Program-made: the position numbers and the translations under genes
In this document: positions 17,130-27,383 of the stretch, in pieces
How positions within the stretch are numbered: the first letter of the stretch is position 1
Layout: every line of letters begins with the position of its first letter
NCBI RefSeq assembly: GCF_005503555.1
Contig: NZ_SCNG01000001.1
Span: forward strand, 124,001 to 188,000
Source: Rudaea sp. 3F27F6
GTDB taxonomy: Bacteria > Pseudomonadota > Gammaproteobacteria > Xanthomonadales > Rhodanobacteraceae
Length of the DNA stretch: 64,000 nucleotides
Direction: 5' to 3'
The notes under the pieces: model-generated
What the model saw: only the letters and a program-made list of their open reading frames with translations
Databases searched by the model: none
What the model was told of the DNA's origin: nothing

Positions 17130-18113
17130 ATGGCCGCCAGCGCCGAATCTCTAGCCATTGCGAAAACCGACGAGCAGCGCGCACGCCGCGACGGCTTCGC
17201 CGATCGTACCTTCCGCCGCATCGTTGCCAGCGCCGGCATCTTCGTCCTGATCACTCTCGCCGGCGTCGCGCTGACCACGCTCTGGGGCGGACGCGAGGCG
17301 TTCGCCACCTTCGGCTTCAAGTTTCTCGTCTCCAGCGAATGGGACACGGTCGGCAAGCAGTTCGGCGCGCTCGCGCCGGTCTACGGCACGCTCGTCACCG
17401 CGGCCATCGCTCTTCTCATCGCGGTGCCGATCAGCTTCGGCATCGCGCTCTATCTCACGGAAATCGCGCCGAACTGGCTGCGTACCCCGGTCGGCTCGGC
17501 GATCGAGCTGCTCGCGGGCATTCCGTCGATCATTTACGGCATGTGGGGCCTGTTCGTCTTCGTGCCGATCATGGGCCGCTACGTCATCCCCTGGCTCAAC
17601 GACCACGTCGGCAACTGGCCCATCATCGGCGCACTGTTCAGAGGCCCGCCGCTCGGACTCGGCATGCTGACCGCGGGCATCGTGCTCGCAATCATGGTCA
17701 TCCCATTCATTTCCTCGGTGATGCGCGAAGTGTTCCTCACTGTGCCGACGCGGCTCAAGGAATCCGCCTACGCGCTCGGTTCGACGACCTGGGAAGTGGC
17801 CTGGGACATCGTCCTGCCGTACACGCGCACCGCGGTGATCGGCGGCGTCTTCCTCGGCCTCGGCCGCGCGCTCGGCGAGACGATGGCGGTCACCTTCGTG
17901 CTCGGCAACGTGCATCGCCTGTCGCTGTCACTGCTCGAACCGGGCAACTCGATCGCGGCGACGATCGCCAACGAGTTCGCCGAAGCCGACTCGGAAATCT
18001 TCCGCTCGTCGCTGATCGCACTCGCCTTCCTTCTCTTCGTCGTCACCTTCATCGTGCTCGCGATCGCCAAACTGATGCTGCGCCAGATGGAAAAACGTGA
18101 GGGCAAGGCATGA
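17130..18113 (+). CDS. pstC: Phosphate ABC transporter permease PstC
   Basis: 327-aa permease with about six membrane helices. It has an N-terminal helix (IFVLITLAGVALTTLWGG), the binding-protein-dependent transport core starting at GTLVTAAIALLIAVPISFGIA, and the EAA-like coupling loop LKESAYALGSTTWEVAWDIV followed by GLGRALGETMAVTFVLGN, diagnostic of PstC/PstA. It pairs with PstA in the inner membrane; PstB binds the coupling loop. The stop overlaps the pstA ATG by 4 nt. Confidence 0.95.
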   Translation: MAASAESLAIAKTDEQRARRDGFADRTFRRIVASAGIFVLITLAGVALTTLWGGREAFATFGFKFLVSSEWDTVGKQFGALAPVYGTLVTAAIALLIAVPISFGIALYLTEIAPNWLRTPVGSAIELLAGIPSIIYGMWGLFVFVPIMGRYVIPWLNDHVGNWPIIGALFRGPPLGLGMLTAGIVLAIMVIPFISSVMREVFLTVPTRLKESAYALGSTTWEVAWDIVLPYTRTAVIGGVFLGLGRALGETMAVTFVLGNVHRLSLSLLEPGNSIAATIANEFAEADSEIFRSSLIALAFLLFVVTFIVLAIAKLMLRQMEKREGKA

Positions 18114-19018
18114 ACACTCAGCCCGCCCAGACCGACAGCCGCATCGAAGCGGACAAACGCGCCGCGTTCGCCGACCGCCTGTATTTCCGCCGCCGCATCT
18201 ACAACGGCATCGGCCTGATCTTCGCCACGGCTTCGACCGGCTTCGGCCTGTTCTGGCTCGCCTGGATTCTGTGGACGACGTTCTATACCGGCATCTCCGC
18301 GCTCAACGGCAAGCTATTCACGATGATGACGCCGCCACCGGGCGACGAAGGCGGCCTGCTCAATGCCTTCGCCGGCAGCGCGATGATCTGCCTGCTTGCG
18401 ATCCTGATCGGCGCGCCGATCGGCATCGCCGCGGGCACCTATCTCGCCGAGTACGCGAAGAAGTCGCGCCTCGGCGAAGCGATCCGCTTCTTCAACGACA
18501 TTCTGCTGTCGGCGCCGTCGATCGTGCTCGGCATGTTCGTCTACACGGTCGTGGTCAAGCAGGTCGGCCACTACTCCGCGTTCTCCGGTTCGCTCGCGCT
18601 CGCCCTGATCGTGCTGCCTGTGGTCGTGCGCACGACCGACGAAATGCTCAAACTCGTGCCGAGCGCGATGCGCGAAGCCGGCCTTTCGCTCGGTGTGCCG
18701 CAGTGGAAGGTAACGATGCAAGTTCTCTACCGCGCCGCCCTGCCCGGCATCGTCACCGGCGTGCTGCTCGCCCTCGCGCGCATCTCGGGCGAAACCGCGC
18801 CGCTGTTGTTCACCGCGTTCGACAACCAGTTCTGGAGCACGAACGTGGGCCAGCCGATGGCCTCGATACCGGTGGTGATCTACAAGTTCGCGATGAGTGC
18901 GGATGCCGGCTGGAAATCGCTGGCCTGGGCCGGCGCGCTGATCGTCACGCTGTTCGTGCTCGCCCTAAGCCTCCTCTCGCGCGCCATACTTCTGCGCAAC
19001 AAGGTGTCCAATGACTAA
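18110..19018 (+). CDS. pstA: Phosphate ABC transporter permease PstA
   Basis: 302-aa partner permease, six predicted helices. Characteristic segments are [45 protein letters not shown], and the coupling helix with [25 protein letters not shown] then [20 protein letters not shown]. It overlaps pstC by 4 nt and pstB by 8 nt, so translation is coupled through the three genes. Confidence 0.95.
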   Translation: MNTQPAQTDSRIEADKRAAFADRLYFRRRIYNGIGLIFATASTGFGLFWLAWILWTTFYTGISALNGKLFTMMTPPPGDEGGLLNAFAGSAMICLLAILIGAPIGIAAGTYLAEYAKKSRLGEAIRFFNDILLSAPSIVLGMFVYTVVVKQVGHYSAFSGSLALALIVLPVVVRTTDEMLKLVPSAMREAGLSLGVPQWKVTMQVLYRAALPGIVTGVLLALARISGETAPLLFTAFDNQFWSTNVGQPMASIPVVIYKFAMSADAGWKSLAWAGALIVTLFVLALSLLSRAILLRNKVSND

Positions 19019-19859
19019 TCCGAATATTCCGCTGGCGACCACGAGCAGTGTCACGCTCGTCACGCCGCCGCCCGGCGCCGATGCGAAAACCGGCGCGACG
19101 GCCGCACCGCCGAAAATGTCGGCGCAGGGCCTCGACTTCTACTACGACAAGTACCACGCGCTGAAGAACGTCAGCCTCGACATCGCCGAGCGCAAGGTCA
19201 CCGCGCTGATCGGCCCGTCGGGTTGCGGCAAGAGCACGCTGCTGCGCATCTTCAACCGCATCTATTCGATCTATCCGCGGCTCGAAGCCAAGGGCAAGGT
19301 GCTGCTCGACGGCGACAACATCCTCGATCCGAAGTACCCGCTGAACCGCCTGCGCAGCAAGGTCGGCATGGTGTTCCAGAAGCCGGTGCCGTTTCCGATG
19401 TCGATCTACGACAACGTCGCCTACGCGATCCGCCACTACGAAAAACTGTCGAAGGCGGACATGGACGTGCGCGTCGAGGAAGCGCTGCGCCAAGGCGCGC
19501 TGTGGGACGAAGTGAAGGCGAAGCTCAACCAGAGCGCGCTCGGCCTCTCCGGCGGCCAGCAGCAGCGCCTATGCATCGCGCGCGCGGTCGCGCTCAAGCC
19601 CGAAGTGATCCTGCTGGACGAGCCGACTTCGGCGCTCGACCCGATCGCCACCGGCAAGATCGAGCAGCTCGTCGAGGAATTGAAAGAGCGCTACACAATC
19701 GCGATCGTCACCCACAATATGCAGCAGGCGTCGCGCGTGTCCGACTACACCGCCTTCATGTACTTGGGCGAGCTGATCGAGTTCGGCGACACGACGACGA
19801 TCTTCGAGAACCCGACAAAGAAAATGACCGAAGACTACATCACGGGACGCTACGGCTAA
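19011..19859 (+). CDS. pstB: Phosphate ABC transporter ATP-binding protein PstB
   Basis: 282-aa ABC ATPase with a short N-terminal extension of about 30 residues. Walker A is GPSGCGKST, the Q-loop lies in [14 protein letters not shown] (typical of PstB), the signature is [14 protein letters not shown], Walker B is [14 protein letters not shown] and the switch His is in IVTHNMQQA. It energises PstCA. The stop is followed by an intergenic repeat region of 128 nt before phoU. Confidence 0.96.
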   Translation: MTNPNIPLATTSSVTLVTPPPGADAKTGATAAPPKMSAQGLDFYYDKYHALKNVSLDIAERKVTALIGPSGCGKSTLLRIFNRIYSIYPRLEAKGKVLLDGDNILDPKYPLNRLRSKVGMVFQKPVPFPMSIYDNVAYAIRHYEKLSKADMDVRVEEALRQGALWDEVKAKLNQSALGLSGGQQQRLCIARAVALKPEVILLDEPTSALDPIATGKIEQLVEELKERYTIAIVTHNMQQASRVSDYTAFMYLGELIEFGDTTTIFENPTKKMTEDYITGRYG

Positions 19860-19861
19860 GA

Positions 19862-19979
19862 GCGGGGATTGGAGATTCGGGATTGGGGATTGGTAAAAAT
19901 CGCCCCTCCTTTCCGGCTCCGCCCGAAACTGCCGTACCCTCGCTCTTCCGAATCCCCAATCTCCAATCCCGAATCCCGG
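19862..19979. repeat. Inverted pair of degenerate heptamer repeats (GATTGGG)n between pstB and phoU
   Basis: 19862-19893 contains tandem GGATTGG / GATTCGG / GATTGGG units and 19948-19979 the reverse-complement series (CCGAATCCCCAATCTCC and so on), giving an imperfect palindrome around a GC-rich centre. It has the same design as the element at 15006-15110. Such GATTGGG-rich intergenic repeats are frequent in Lysobacterales genomes (general knowledge). A stem-loop affecting the pstB-phoU transcript is inference. Confidence 0.75.
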
Positions 19980-19987
19980 CCTCTGCC

Positions 19988-20698
19988 ATGTCCGAACACA
20001 TCGTAAAAAGTTTCGACGACGAACTCTCCCAGCTCAATGCCGCAATCGCGCGCATGGGCGAGCTGACCCAGAGTCAGTTCGCGACGACGATGAACGCATT
20101 GCGCACGCGCGACGTCGAGGACGCGGCGATGGTGATCCGCGACGACATCGACGTCGACGCGCTCGAGCGCGACATCGAATCGCGTGCGATCCGTGTGCTC
20201 GCACTGCGCCAGCCGATCGCGCGCGACTTCCGCGAAGTGATCTCGACCTTGCGCATCGTCGTCGAACTCGAACGCATCAGCGATTTCTCGGCGAACATCT
20301 GCAAGCGCGTGATCGCACTGAATTCGCACTCGCCCGAGCAATGGTTGGTCGAGATCGGCGAACTCGGCGAACTGGCGAAGAAGCAGCTCGCCGACGTCGT
20401 CACCGCGTTCACCGAGCGCAATCAGGAAAAGGCGATCACGGTCTGGGCCTGCGACGAGCAGATCGACGACACCTATACCGGCATCTCGCGCCGCCTCATC
20501 GACTACATGAAGGCCGATCCGCAGCACGTCGCGATTGGCGCGCATCTGATGTTCATCGCCAAGAACGTCGAGCGCATCGGCGACCACGTCACCAACATCG
20601 CCGAGTCAATCTATTACCTCGTCACCGGCAATATCCTCGATGCGCCGCGACCGAAAGGCGACAAGACCAGCCTCGACCAGGTCGAAGCGGAAGCCTGA
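19988..20698 (+). CDS. phoU: Phosphate signalling protein PhoU
   Basis: 236-aa all-helical cytoplasmic protein made of two PhoU repeats. Each carries the metal-site helix pattern: ARDFREVISTLRIVVELERISDF in the first half and HLMFIAKNVERIGDHVTNIAE in the second. The N-terminus EHIVKSFDDELSQLN is typical. PhoU links PstB activity to inhibition of the PhoR/PhoB system. The ATG at 19988 is the first good start after the repeat element. Last gene of the pst operon. Confidence 0.95.
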   Translation: MSEHIVKSFDDELSQLNAAIARMGELTQSQFATTMNALRTRDVEDAAMVIRDDIDVDALERDIESRAIRVLALRQPIARDFREVISTLRIVVELERISDFSANICKRVIALNSHSPEQWLVEIGELGELAKKQLADVVTAFTERNQEKAITVWACDEQIDDTYTGISRRLIDYMKADPQHVAIGAHLMFIAKNVERIGDHVTNIAESIYYLVTGNILDAPRPKGDKTSLDQVEAEA

Positions 20699-20734
20699 GC
20701 GGGACGTCATTCACCCCGACACGCGTCTTTCATG

Positions 20735-20760
20735 CGGCCGGCGGCAAGCCGGCCGTATTT
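20735..20760. terminator. Hairpin between convergent phoU and S9 peptidase genes
   Basis: Perfect 8-bp GC stem CGGCCGGC / GCCGGCCG around GGCAA, followed on the plus strand by TATTT. The T-run is weak, so it is a probable but not strong terminator for the pst operon. Confidence 0.5.
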
Positions 20761-20785
20761 CAGCCTTCGTCCAGAAACAGATCGA

Positions 20786-23344
20786 TCAGCGTGCGGCGGC
20801 ATTCGCCGCGGCGGAGTGTGACGTGCCCGCCTCGTTCGCACCCTTCACGTAGCGTCCGAACCATGCGGTGATGCGGCTCCATTGATCGCGCATCGCCGCG
20901 GGCGACTGCGCGACATGGCCTTCGCCCCAATAGCGCACGAGGGTCGGCTTCTTGCCGGCGCGCACCAGCGCGTTGTACATGCGCTCCGCGCCCGGCAGCC
21001 CGGTGACGCCCATGTCCATGTCGCCGTGCAGCAGCAGCAGCGGCGCATCGATATGCTCGACCTGGAAGATCGGACTGTTGCGCTGATACGGCGCCGGATC
21101 GATCCAGAACGGCTTGGCTAACCGCGGCTGGCCGATTTCGACGAAGGTCATCTCGGCCGGAGAAATGCGCCCGTCGCCGCTCAGGGTTTCTTCGAGCGCG
21201 CGCGTGCCGTAGGCATAGGTCCAATCGTAGATGCCGGCCATGGAAACGCCGGCCTTGAAACGGTCCGAGCGCTTGGCGAGGATCGACGCCGTCGAATAGC
21301 CGCCGAAGCTCTGGCCGATGATGCCGACCTTCTGCGCATCGACGATGCCGCGCGCGGCCAGCGCATCGATCGCCGCCACGGTCTCGCCGGCCAGCGTCGC
21401 CATCAAATCGGTCTCGGCACCCGCACCGAGCGGCGTGCTCGGATAGATCACCGCATAACCCTGCGCGGCGAGCAGTTGACCGCTGAACGCCGGCGGCTGA
21501 ATCACCGCGCTCGCTTCGTACGGCGACGCCTCGACGACGAGACCGCCGTAGACCGAGACCAGCGCAGGCAGTGCTTTATCGGGCGCGGCACCGGGCGGAC
21601 GCAGAATCCATCCGATCTGCGGCTTGCCCTCATAGCTGTATTCGAAGCGCTCGGGTGCGGCGATTACGCGGCTCTCCAGCGCCTCGTTGACTGTCGCCAG
21701 CGTGCGCTCGCTCGCGCCGCCGAAGCGCAGCGTCGTCGTCCAGCCGCGCGAGATCTTCCGCACTGTGGTCAATTGATCGGGCGTCGTCGCGACGATTTCG
21801 CCCTCTCCGGTCAACACCGTGGTCTTGCCCGAGCGCAGATCGAGCACGAGGCGCTGCACTTCTTCGTGCGCGTCCATCGCGTAGACGGCCAAACGCTCGA
21901 CCTCGCCGTTGCGGTAGTACGCCGATCGCGGCGACAACTCCGGATAGCGGCGATCGTTGCCGAATGCGACGATCGTCCGCCCTTCGAGCGCGGACAAGCG
22001 CTGCGGCTTGCTTCCCGGCGTCACCTTCCAGACGGCACCGTCGGCGACGACCCAAGCGCGCGCATCGGCGCCCGGCGCAAGAAACCCGTTCACCGAAGTT
22101 TTCGCGAACGCGGTGAGATTTTCCGCGCGGCCGCCGGCGAACGCGTAGACGTCGAAACGCCAGCTCTCGCTCTCGCCGTACTCGAGGCGCGCTTCTCTTT
22201 TGCCCGGACTGCGCGGCGCTTCTTTTGCCGCCGTGTCGCGGCGCGCGGCCACCGCGGCCGGCTGTTCGCCGATCCAGCCGATCGGCAATACGCCGCCAAG
22301 ATTTTCCGCCGTCGGGTCGATGAACGAGAGCTCTGCGGCGGAAATTTCTTTGCGCTTGCCGCTGTCGGCATCGATCTCGTAGAGATGCGCAGCGGCGCGG
22401 CCGGCCTTTGCCGGCTTGGCCGTGACCAGCAGACGCCGGCCCGAAGGCGACCACGACAAGGCGCCACGTTCGCCGACATCGATGTCTTCGTAGCGATGCA
22501 GCACGCGCGCGCCATCGGCGTCGAGTCGGAACAATTGCAACTCGCCGCGTCGCGACGACAGACCGAGCGCTTCCGGAATCTTCTCCGCAAGGCGCACGGC
22601 GGCGACGTAGCGATCGTCCGGCGCGACCGCGATGGCGACGTAATCGCCGTCGGCGATCTTCGCCGACAGTCCGCGGCGCGGCGCGGCGAGCATGAGGCGC
22701 CCCGTCGGCGGCTCGGTCGTCGCGAAGACTTCGTTCGCCGAGCTGACCGTGACCGGTGCCGACGTGCCGTTCCAGCCGTCGCGCCATCTTGCTGCGGCAC
22801 CTTGCGCGACCTGCGCATGCGCGCCGCGCTGGAGCGCGCCTTCCGGCCACGCGGCATAGACGATGCGCGCATCGCGCGCCCAATCGAACGCCGGGAAGTA
22901 GTCGAGCGGTCGACCCGGCAGCGCGACCGGCTTGCCGTCGAGGCCGCTATAGGCGAAGCCGTAGCCCTCACGCGTCGTCGCCATCAGCAGCAGACCACGG
23001 CCATCCGGCGCCCAGCCTTTCTCGGGCAGAAGGCTATAGCGCACATCCGTGGTCGATGCGATCTCGCGCGTCGAACCGTCGTCGAGTTTGGTCACGAACA
23101 CGCGCTCGCCGACTTGCTGCGTATCGTCGTAGCCCCACGGCGTGCGTTGGGAATACGGCGTCTCGCGCGCGAACACGAGCTTGCCGCCGTCGGGCGAGAA
23201 CTCGGCCGCGCCGAGGCTCTCCGCATCGAGTAGATCGTCGACCGTGATCGGCGTTTTCGCCGCGCCGGCGAAAGCCGAAGTCGTCAGCAACAGTGCGCAA
23301 ATCGCGGCGACGTTCCGTCGCGCGAACCGAGACGTATGCGTCAC
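20786..23344 (-). CDS. Exported S9-family (prolyl oligopeptidase-like) serine peptidase
   Basis: 852-aa peptidase with an N-terminal hydrophobic export signal (RNVAAICALLLTTSAFAGAA). The first two thirds form a WD/beta-propeller-like region (EFSPDGGKLVFARE, LSWSPSGRRLLV). The C-terminal alpha/beta-hydrolase domain holds the triad: Ser in GIIGQSFGGYST, Asp in LLLHGDMDMGV and His in YWGEGHVAQSP. The start is a GTG at 23344 that overlaps the TonB receptor stop (GTGA) with GGAGGGA 7 nt upstream; the much longer open frame to 24046 is antisense noise. Coupling to a TonB receptor suggests periplasmic degradation of an imported peptide-like ligand (inference). Confidence 0.9.
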   Translation of the reverse strand: MTHTSRFARRNVAAICALLLTTSAFAGAAKTPITVDDLLDAESLGAAEFSPDGGKLVFARETPYSQRTPWGYDDTQQVGERVFVTKLDDGSTREIASTTDVRYSLLPEKGWAPDGRGLLLMATTREGYGFAYSGLDGKPVALPGRPLDYFPAFDWARDARIVYAAWPEGALQRGAHAQVAQGAAARWRDGWNGTSAPVTVSSANEVFATTEPPTGRLMLAAPRRGLSAKIADGDYVAIAVAPDDRYVAAVRLAEKIPEALGLSSRRGELQLFRLDADGARVLHRYEDIDVGERGALSWSPSGRRLLVTAKPAKAGRAAAHLYEIDADSGKRKEISAAELSFIDPTAENLGGVLPIGWIGEQPAAVAARRDTAAKEAPRSPGKREARLEYGESESWRFDVYAFAGGRAENLTAFAKTSVNGFLAPGADARAWVVADGAVWKVTPGSKPQRLSALEGRTIVAFGNDRRYPELSPRSAYYRNGEVERLAVYAMDAHEEVQRLVLDLRSGKTTVLTGEGEIVATTPDQLTTVRKISRGWTTTLRFGGASERTLATVNEALESRVIAAPERFEYSYEGKPQIGWILRPPGAAPDKALPALVSVYGGLVVEASPYEASAVIQPPAFSGQLLAAQGYAVIYPSTPLGAGAETDLMATLAGETVAAIDALAARGIVDAQKVGIIGQSFGGYSTASILAKRSDRFKAGVSMAGIYDWTYAYGTRALEETLSGDGRISPAEMTFVEIGQPRLAKPFWIDPAPYQRNSPIFQVEHIDAPLLLLHGDMDMGVTGLPGAERMYNALVRAGKKPTLVRYWGEGHVAQSPAAMRDQWSRITAWFGRYVKGANEAGTSHSAAANAAAR

Positions 23345-26292
23345 CGCGAAGTCCCTCCGAAACTCTTCGCCAGGCGCACATAGATCATGCGACTCTGCGG
23401 TGGAAAGTTTCTCGCGTCGAAGCCCAGATTCGCCGGACCGTCGACGAACGGCGGACGCCGGTCGAACAGATTGTTGATGCCGAAACGCACGGTGACGTCG
23501 CGCAGCAGAGCCGATTCGGGATTCGTCGGCGAATAGCTCAACTGCATGTCCACCGTGGTCAGCGAAGCGACGTCGCGACGCACGATGCGCGGGTCGGCGC
23601 CGTCGTTGTATTCCGAGTCGGTGTAGCTCGCCGACACCGAACCGCCCCAGGCATCGTGCGACCAGTTCAGGCCGAGGCGCCCGCGCCACTTCGGCGGATT
23701 GCCGACCTTGCCGTCGAGATCGCGCACCGGTGCGCCGCGGATCAAACGATCCTCGTAGTAGTCGAACAAGGTGCCTGCCGCGAACGCATTGAAGTAATGG
23801 CCGCCGACGCTCCAATCGTATCCCGCGGCGAGATCGAAGCCGGCGATGCGCGTCTCGGCGCTGTTGATGCTGGTGATACTGATCGATTTCAGCCGGCCGC
23901 TCGCGTCGCGCACGATGATGCCGGACGGCAGGCTGCCCTCGTACTGCAGCAGGGTCGTCTCGTCGAGGCCGTCGAGCGAACCGCGGATACGATCGCGATA
24001 GTTCGTGTGGAAGTAGTCGACCGATACATGTGCACCGTCGAGCCATGCGGGACGGTACTCCGCGGCGACCGTCCAGGTCGTCGCCTTCTCCGGCTGCAGA
24101 TGCGGATTGCCGCCCTGAAGCAGGTTGATGTAGACCGTGGCCGGGCCGCCCGGCGCATGCGGATCGTAGACCGGATAGTTGCTCGACACCGCCGCCGGCA
24201 GATTCAGATCCTGCAGCGACGGCGCGCGAAACGAGGTGCCCCAGTTCGCTTTGAGGCTCAGCGATTCGGCCGGCCGCCAGAGCAGGCCGACTTTCGGATT
24301 CGTCGTATCGCCGAAATCGCTGTAGTGCTCGGCGCGCACCGCCGCGCTGAACGCCAGCTCGCGCACGCCGGGGCGCGCATTGTCCTTGCCGACCAGCGGC
24401 AGATACGTTTCCGCGAACAACGCGCCGACGTGCCGCGGCGAACCGGGATAGTCTTCGGCGCTGGGCGTGTCCGGGCCCGCTTGACGGCTGTGCATGCTTT
24501 CTTCGCGATACTCGCCGCCGACGGCGAGGCGCAGCGCGCCGCCGGGCAACTGGATCACGCTGCCTTGCGTCAGCCCCGACACGCCCTTGAGATCGGTGCT
24601 GCTCTCGGTGATCGTGTGCGCACGTATCGCGTCGATCACGCCGGGCGACTGGCCGCTGCCGTCGCCGAACGGATTGAACGCAATGCTCGGATCGGACGAC
24701 GCGAGGCGCCGGTTCAATTCGGTCTGGTTGATGTCGTCGGTGCTGACGCGCGAGCGGTCTTTCGAAAACGTGGTCAGCGCTTCCCAGGTCCAGTCGCCAC
24801 CAAATTCGCCGCGCAGTCCGGCATGCGCGAACCAGCCGCGATTGCGCGACTTGTTGCCCTGTGGTCCAAGCTCGGGGAATTGATAACCGACCATCACGTC
24901 TTCGCGAAACGGCGTGAACGCGTTGCTCGTCGGCACGACCATGTAATTCACGTTCGCGCCGGCCAGCGCCTCGTTGTTGCGCTGTGCGGCGACGAGATCG
25001 GCAAACAGCGTGACCGCACCGAAATTCTGCTCGACGTTCAAATACGCGGAAACATTCTTCTGCCGCGGTAGCAGGTACGGCACGGACAAGTCGCCCGTGT
25101 TCATCCCGTTCAAACCGAGTTGATCAAGGCGCAGCGCACGCCCGTTCTGTCCGGACGGCAACGCCGCCGAGTACACAGGCGCGCCATCGGGACCGACCAG
25201 GGTCGTGAACGGCAGTCCGTCGAAATAGCCGAGCGGCAGCACCGTGCTCGGCACGCCGAGGCCCGGTATGCGGAAATCGCCTCCGCCCTTCGAGCGCAGA
25301 TCGAGCGTGTTGCCGACGCCGAAATCCTGGGCCCGGATCGGATCGCGCCGCTCGTACTGCACCGAACCGAGCAGATGGCCGCCTTCCCAGTGATGGCCGA
25401 AGGCCTGGTTGAACAAGGTGCTGTTGCTGCCGGCCTGGTCGCGGCCGTACTGCAGCGCGGTGTCGAAACCTTCGAAGTCCTTGCGCAGGACGATGTTGAC
25501 CACGCCGCCGACCGCATCGGAGCCGTACAGCGCCGAGGCGCCGTCGGTGAGGATGTCGATACGCTCGATCGCCGAGACCGGAATCATGTCGACATCGACC
25601 GCGCGACCAAAATCGCCCGCGCCGCTGCTGATGCGGCGGCCGTCGACCAGGGTCAGCGTCGCGCCCGCGCCGAGGCCGCGCAGATCGATCTGGTTGGTCG
25701 AGCCCATATTGCCGCCGGTGAAGAAGCTCGTGCCCGACGTCTGCCCGGCGAAGTTCTGCGGCACCTTCGCCATCACGTCCTGCACGCTGGTATAGCCACC
25801 GCGTTCGATGTCGACACGATCGATCGTCAGCACGGGCGAAGTCGGCGAGACGTTGTGCAGCAAGGTGCCGACGACGGTGACGTTGCCGAGCCGCAGCACT
25901 TCGTCTTCCGCCGTCTTGGGTCTCTCGGCATTGTTGCGCTTGGGCTCGCCCGCGGGCGGCACCGGCGCGCGCTTGATCACCACCGTGGTCGCGTCGGTGA
26001 ATTCGTAAATCAGACGGCTGCCTTTGAGCAACGTGTCGAGCGCGGTCCTGGCCGGCGCAGCCGCATCGTAACCGGCGACGCGGTGACCTTGGACCAAGGC
26101 CGGGTCGTACAGCACCTGCAAGCCGCTCTGCGTGGTGAACTGATTCAGCGCCTCTTCGAGCGTGCCCGCAGCGATGTGGAAATTGCGGCTCGGCGCCGGC
26201 TGCGCCTGCACCGTCGAACCCATACCGAACAAAGCCAGTGCCACGGCGAACGAAATCGCCCGGACGCGCCGGCGGCGATGAAACGATTGCAT
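23341..26292 (-). CDS. TonB-dependent receptor with N-terminal STN signalling domain
   Basis: 983-aa outer-membrane receptor. After the signal peptide (ending VQA) comes a secretin/TonB N-terminal (STN) domain at about residues 38-110 (FHIAAGTLEEALNQFTTQSG, VLYDPALVQGHRV). The plug follows (DVMAKVPQNFAG, IDLRGLGAGATLTLVDGRR, IDILTDGASALYGSDAVGG), then a large barrel. STN receptors signal through FecR to a FecI-type sigma factor, and both genes lie directly upstream on the same strand. Last residues before the stop do not end in Phe, which is slightly unusual. The substrate is unknown; a peptide or glycopeptide is possible given the coupled S9 peptidase. Confidence 0.93.
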   Translation of the reverse strand: MQSFHRRRRVRAISFAVALALFGMGSTVQAQPAPSRNFHIAAGTLEEALNQFTTQSGLQVLYDPALVQGHRVAGYDAAAPARTALDTLLKGSRLIYEFTDATTVVIKRAPVPPAGEPKRNNAERPKTAEDEVLRLGNVTVVGTLLHNVSPTSPVLTIDRVDIERGGYTSVQDVMAKVPQNFAGQTSGTSFFTGGNMGSTNQIDLRGLGAGATLTLVDGRRISSGAGDFGRAVDVDMIPVSAIERIDILTDGASALYGSDAVGGVVNIVLRKDFEGFDTALQYGRDQAGSNSTLFNQAFGHHWEGGHLLGSVQYERRDPIRAQDFGVGNTLDLRSKGGGDFRIPGLGVPSTVLPLGYFDGLPFTTLVGPDGAPVYSAALPSGQNGRALRLDQLGLNGMNTGDLSVPYLLPRQKNVSAYLNVEQNFGAVTLFADLVAAQRNNEALAGANVNYMVVPTSNAFTPFREDVMVGYQFPELGPQGNKSRNRGWFAHAGLRGEFGGDWTWEALTTFSKDRSRVSTDDINQTELNRRLASSDPSIAFNPFGDGSGQSPGVIDAIRAHTITESSTDLKGVSGLTQGSVIQLPGGALRLAVGGEYREESMHSRQAGPDTPSAEDYPGSPRHVGALFAETYLPLVGKDNARPGVRELAFSAAVRAEHYSDFGDTTNPKVGLLWRPAESLSLKANWGTSFRAPSLQDLNLPAAVSSNYPVYDPHAPGGPATVYINLLQGGNPHLQPEKATTWTVAAEYRPAWLDGAHVSVDYFHTNYRDRIRGSLDGLDETTLLQYEGSLPSGIIVRDASGRLKSISITSINSAETRIAGFDLAAGYDWSVGGHYFNAFAAGTLFDYYEDRLIRGAPVRDLDGKVGNPPKWRGRLGLNWSHDAWGGSVSASYTDSEYNDGADPRIVRRDVASLTTVDMQLSYSPTNPESALLRDVTVRFGINNLFDRRPPFVDGPANLGFDARNFPPQSRMIYVRLAKSFGGTSR

Positions 26293-26418
26293 GTTTTTGT
26301 CTCCCTCAATTCGTCATGCCGCGATCGACGTCGCGGTTCGAAGGGGAAAGAACGGAGGCCGATGCGGAAACCCCTATAAGCCGATCGAAAACAAATCGGC
26401 TGACGATCTCCGCGCGGC

Positions 26419-27381
26419 CTAGCGGCGCCGCAGCCGCGTTTCGCCGTCCGCCGACTCGGCCTGGATCGGAAAGGCGCTCTGCAGCGCACGCACGAGTGCG
26501 TCGTTGTTGCCGATGCGGAACTCGCCGCTGATCTTGTACGCATCGAGCGACGCGTCGGCGATCACCAGCCGGCCCGGGCCGTAGCGGTTCGCCTGGGCGA
26601 CGACCTCGGCCAGCGGCGTCGCGCGGAACACCAGCTTGCCCTGCGTCCAGCCGCTGACCAAGGCGAGATCGACGCTACGCTTCTGCCAATCGTTGCCGCT
26701 GATCGCCAATTGCTCGCCGACGGCCAGCTTGGCCGTCTCGTGCCCGTCGTGTGCCACTTCGACGGCACCTTCGACCACGCTTACGACGGTCTGGGCATCT
26801 TCTTTGTGCACGATGAAACGCGTGCCGAGGTCGGTGATCGCGCTGCCGCCAGCGTTGACGACGAAGGAACGGCCTGCCTCGTGCGCCACCTCGAACGAAG
26901 CCTCGCCCTTCTCCAGTTGCAGTACGCGCGTGCGCCGGTCGAAACGCACGTCGATCGCGGTGTCGGTATTGAGGATCAGCTGCGATCCGTCATCGAGAGT
27001 GAAGTGGCGCTGCTCGCCGTGCGCCGTCGCGTAGCGGGCGACGAGCGAAGGCTGCATCGCATACCAGCCGCCGAGACAGACCAGCACCGCAGCAGCCGCG
27101 GAAGCCGACAGCCAGGCCCAGCGGCGCGGACGCAGCGTGTCAGGCGGACGATCGAGCTGCCGCGATTCGTCCAACCATTGGCGCACATCGGCGTCGTCGC
27201 CGAGCGTCTCCATGTCGCCCCAGAGCTGCTGCGTTTCCGAATAGGCCGCCGCATGCGCCTCGACGCCTATCCAGGCGTTGAATGCACTGCGCTCGGCCGC
27301 CGAACAGCGTCCGCTGCGCAGGCACGCGAACCAGCGTTCGGCTTCGCCGCGAATGACTTCGATGTCGTCGGTGCGTTGCAT
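26419..27381 (-). CDS. FecR-family anti-sigma factor / signal transducer
   Basis: 320-aa single-pass inner-membrane protein. The cytoplasmic N-terminal DUF4880 region contains EAERWFACLRSGRCSAAERSAFNAWI. A membrane helix lies near residues 92-110 (WLSASAAAAVLVCLGGWYA). The periplasmic FecR domain follows (HFTLDDGSQLILNTDTAI, LQLEKGEASFEVAHEAGRSFVV), and the C-terminal STN-like region ends near residue 315. It transmits the receptor signal to the sigma factor. The start ATG at 27381 is 2 nt after the sigma gene stop. Confidence 0.93.
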   Translation of the reverse strand: MQRTDDIEVIRGEAERWFACLRSGRCSAAERSAFNAWIGVEAHAAAYSETQQLWGDMETLGDDADVRQWLDESRQLDRPPDTLRPRRWAWLSASAAAAVLVCLGGWYAMQPSLVARYATAHGEQRHFTLDDGSQLILNTDTAIDVRFDRRTRVLQLEKGEASFEVAHEAGRSFVVNAGGSAITDLGTRFIVHKEDAQTVVSVVEGAVEVAHDGHETAKLAVGEQLAISGNDWQKRSVDLALVSGWTQGKLVFRATPLAEVVAQANRYGPGRLVIADASLDAYKISGEFRIGNNDALVRALQSAFPIQAESADGETRLRRR

Positions 27382-27383
27382 AT

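Noticed and set aside
23345-24046. N-terminal extension of the S9 peptidase to an ATG at 24046
   Set aside because: Lies inside the TonB receptor gene in another frame; GTG 23344 has a strong ribosome-binding site and leads into a signal peptide.
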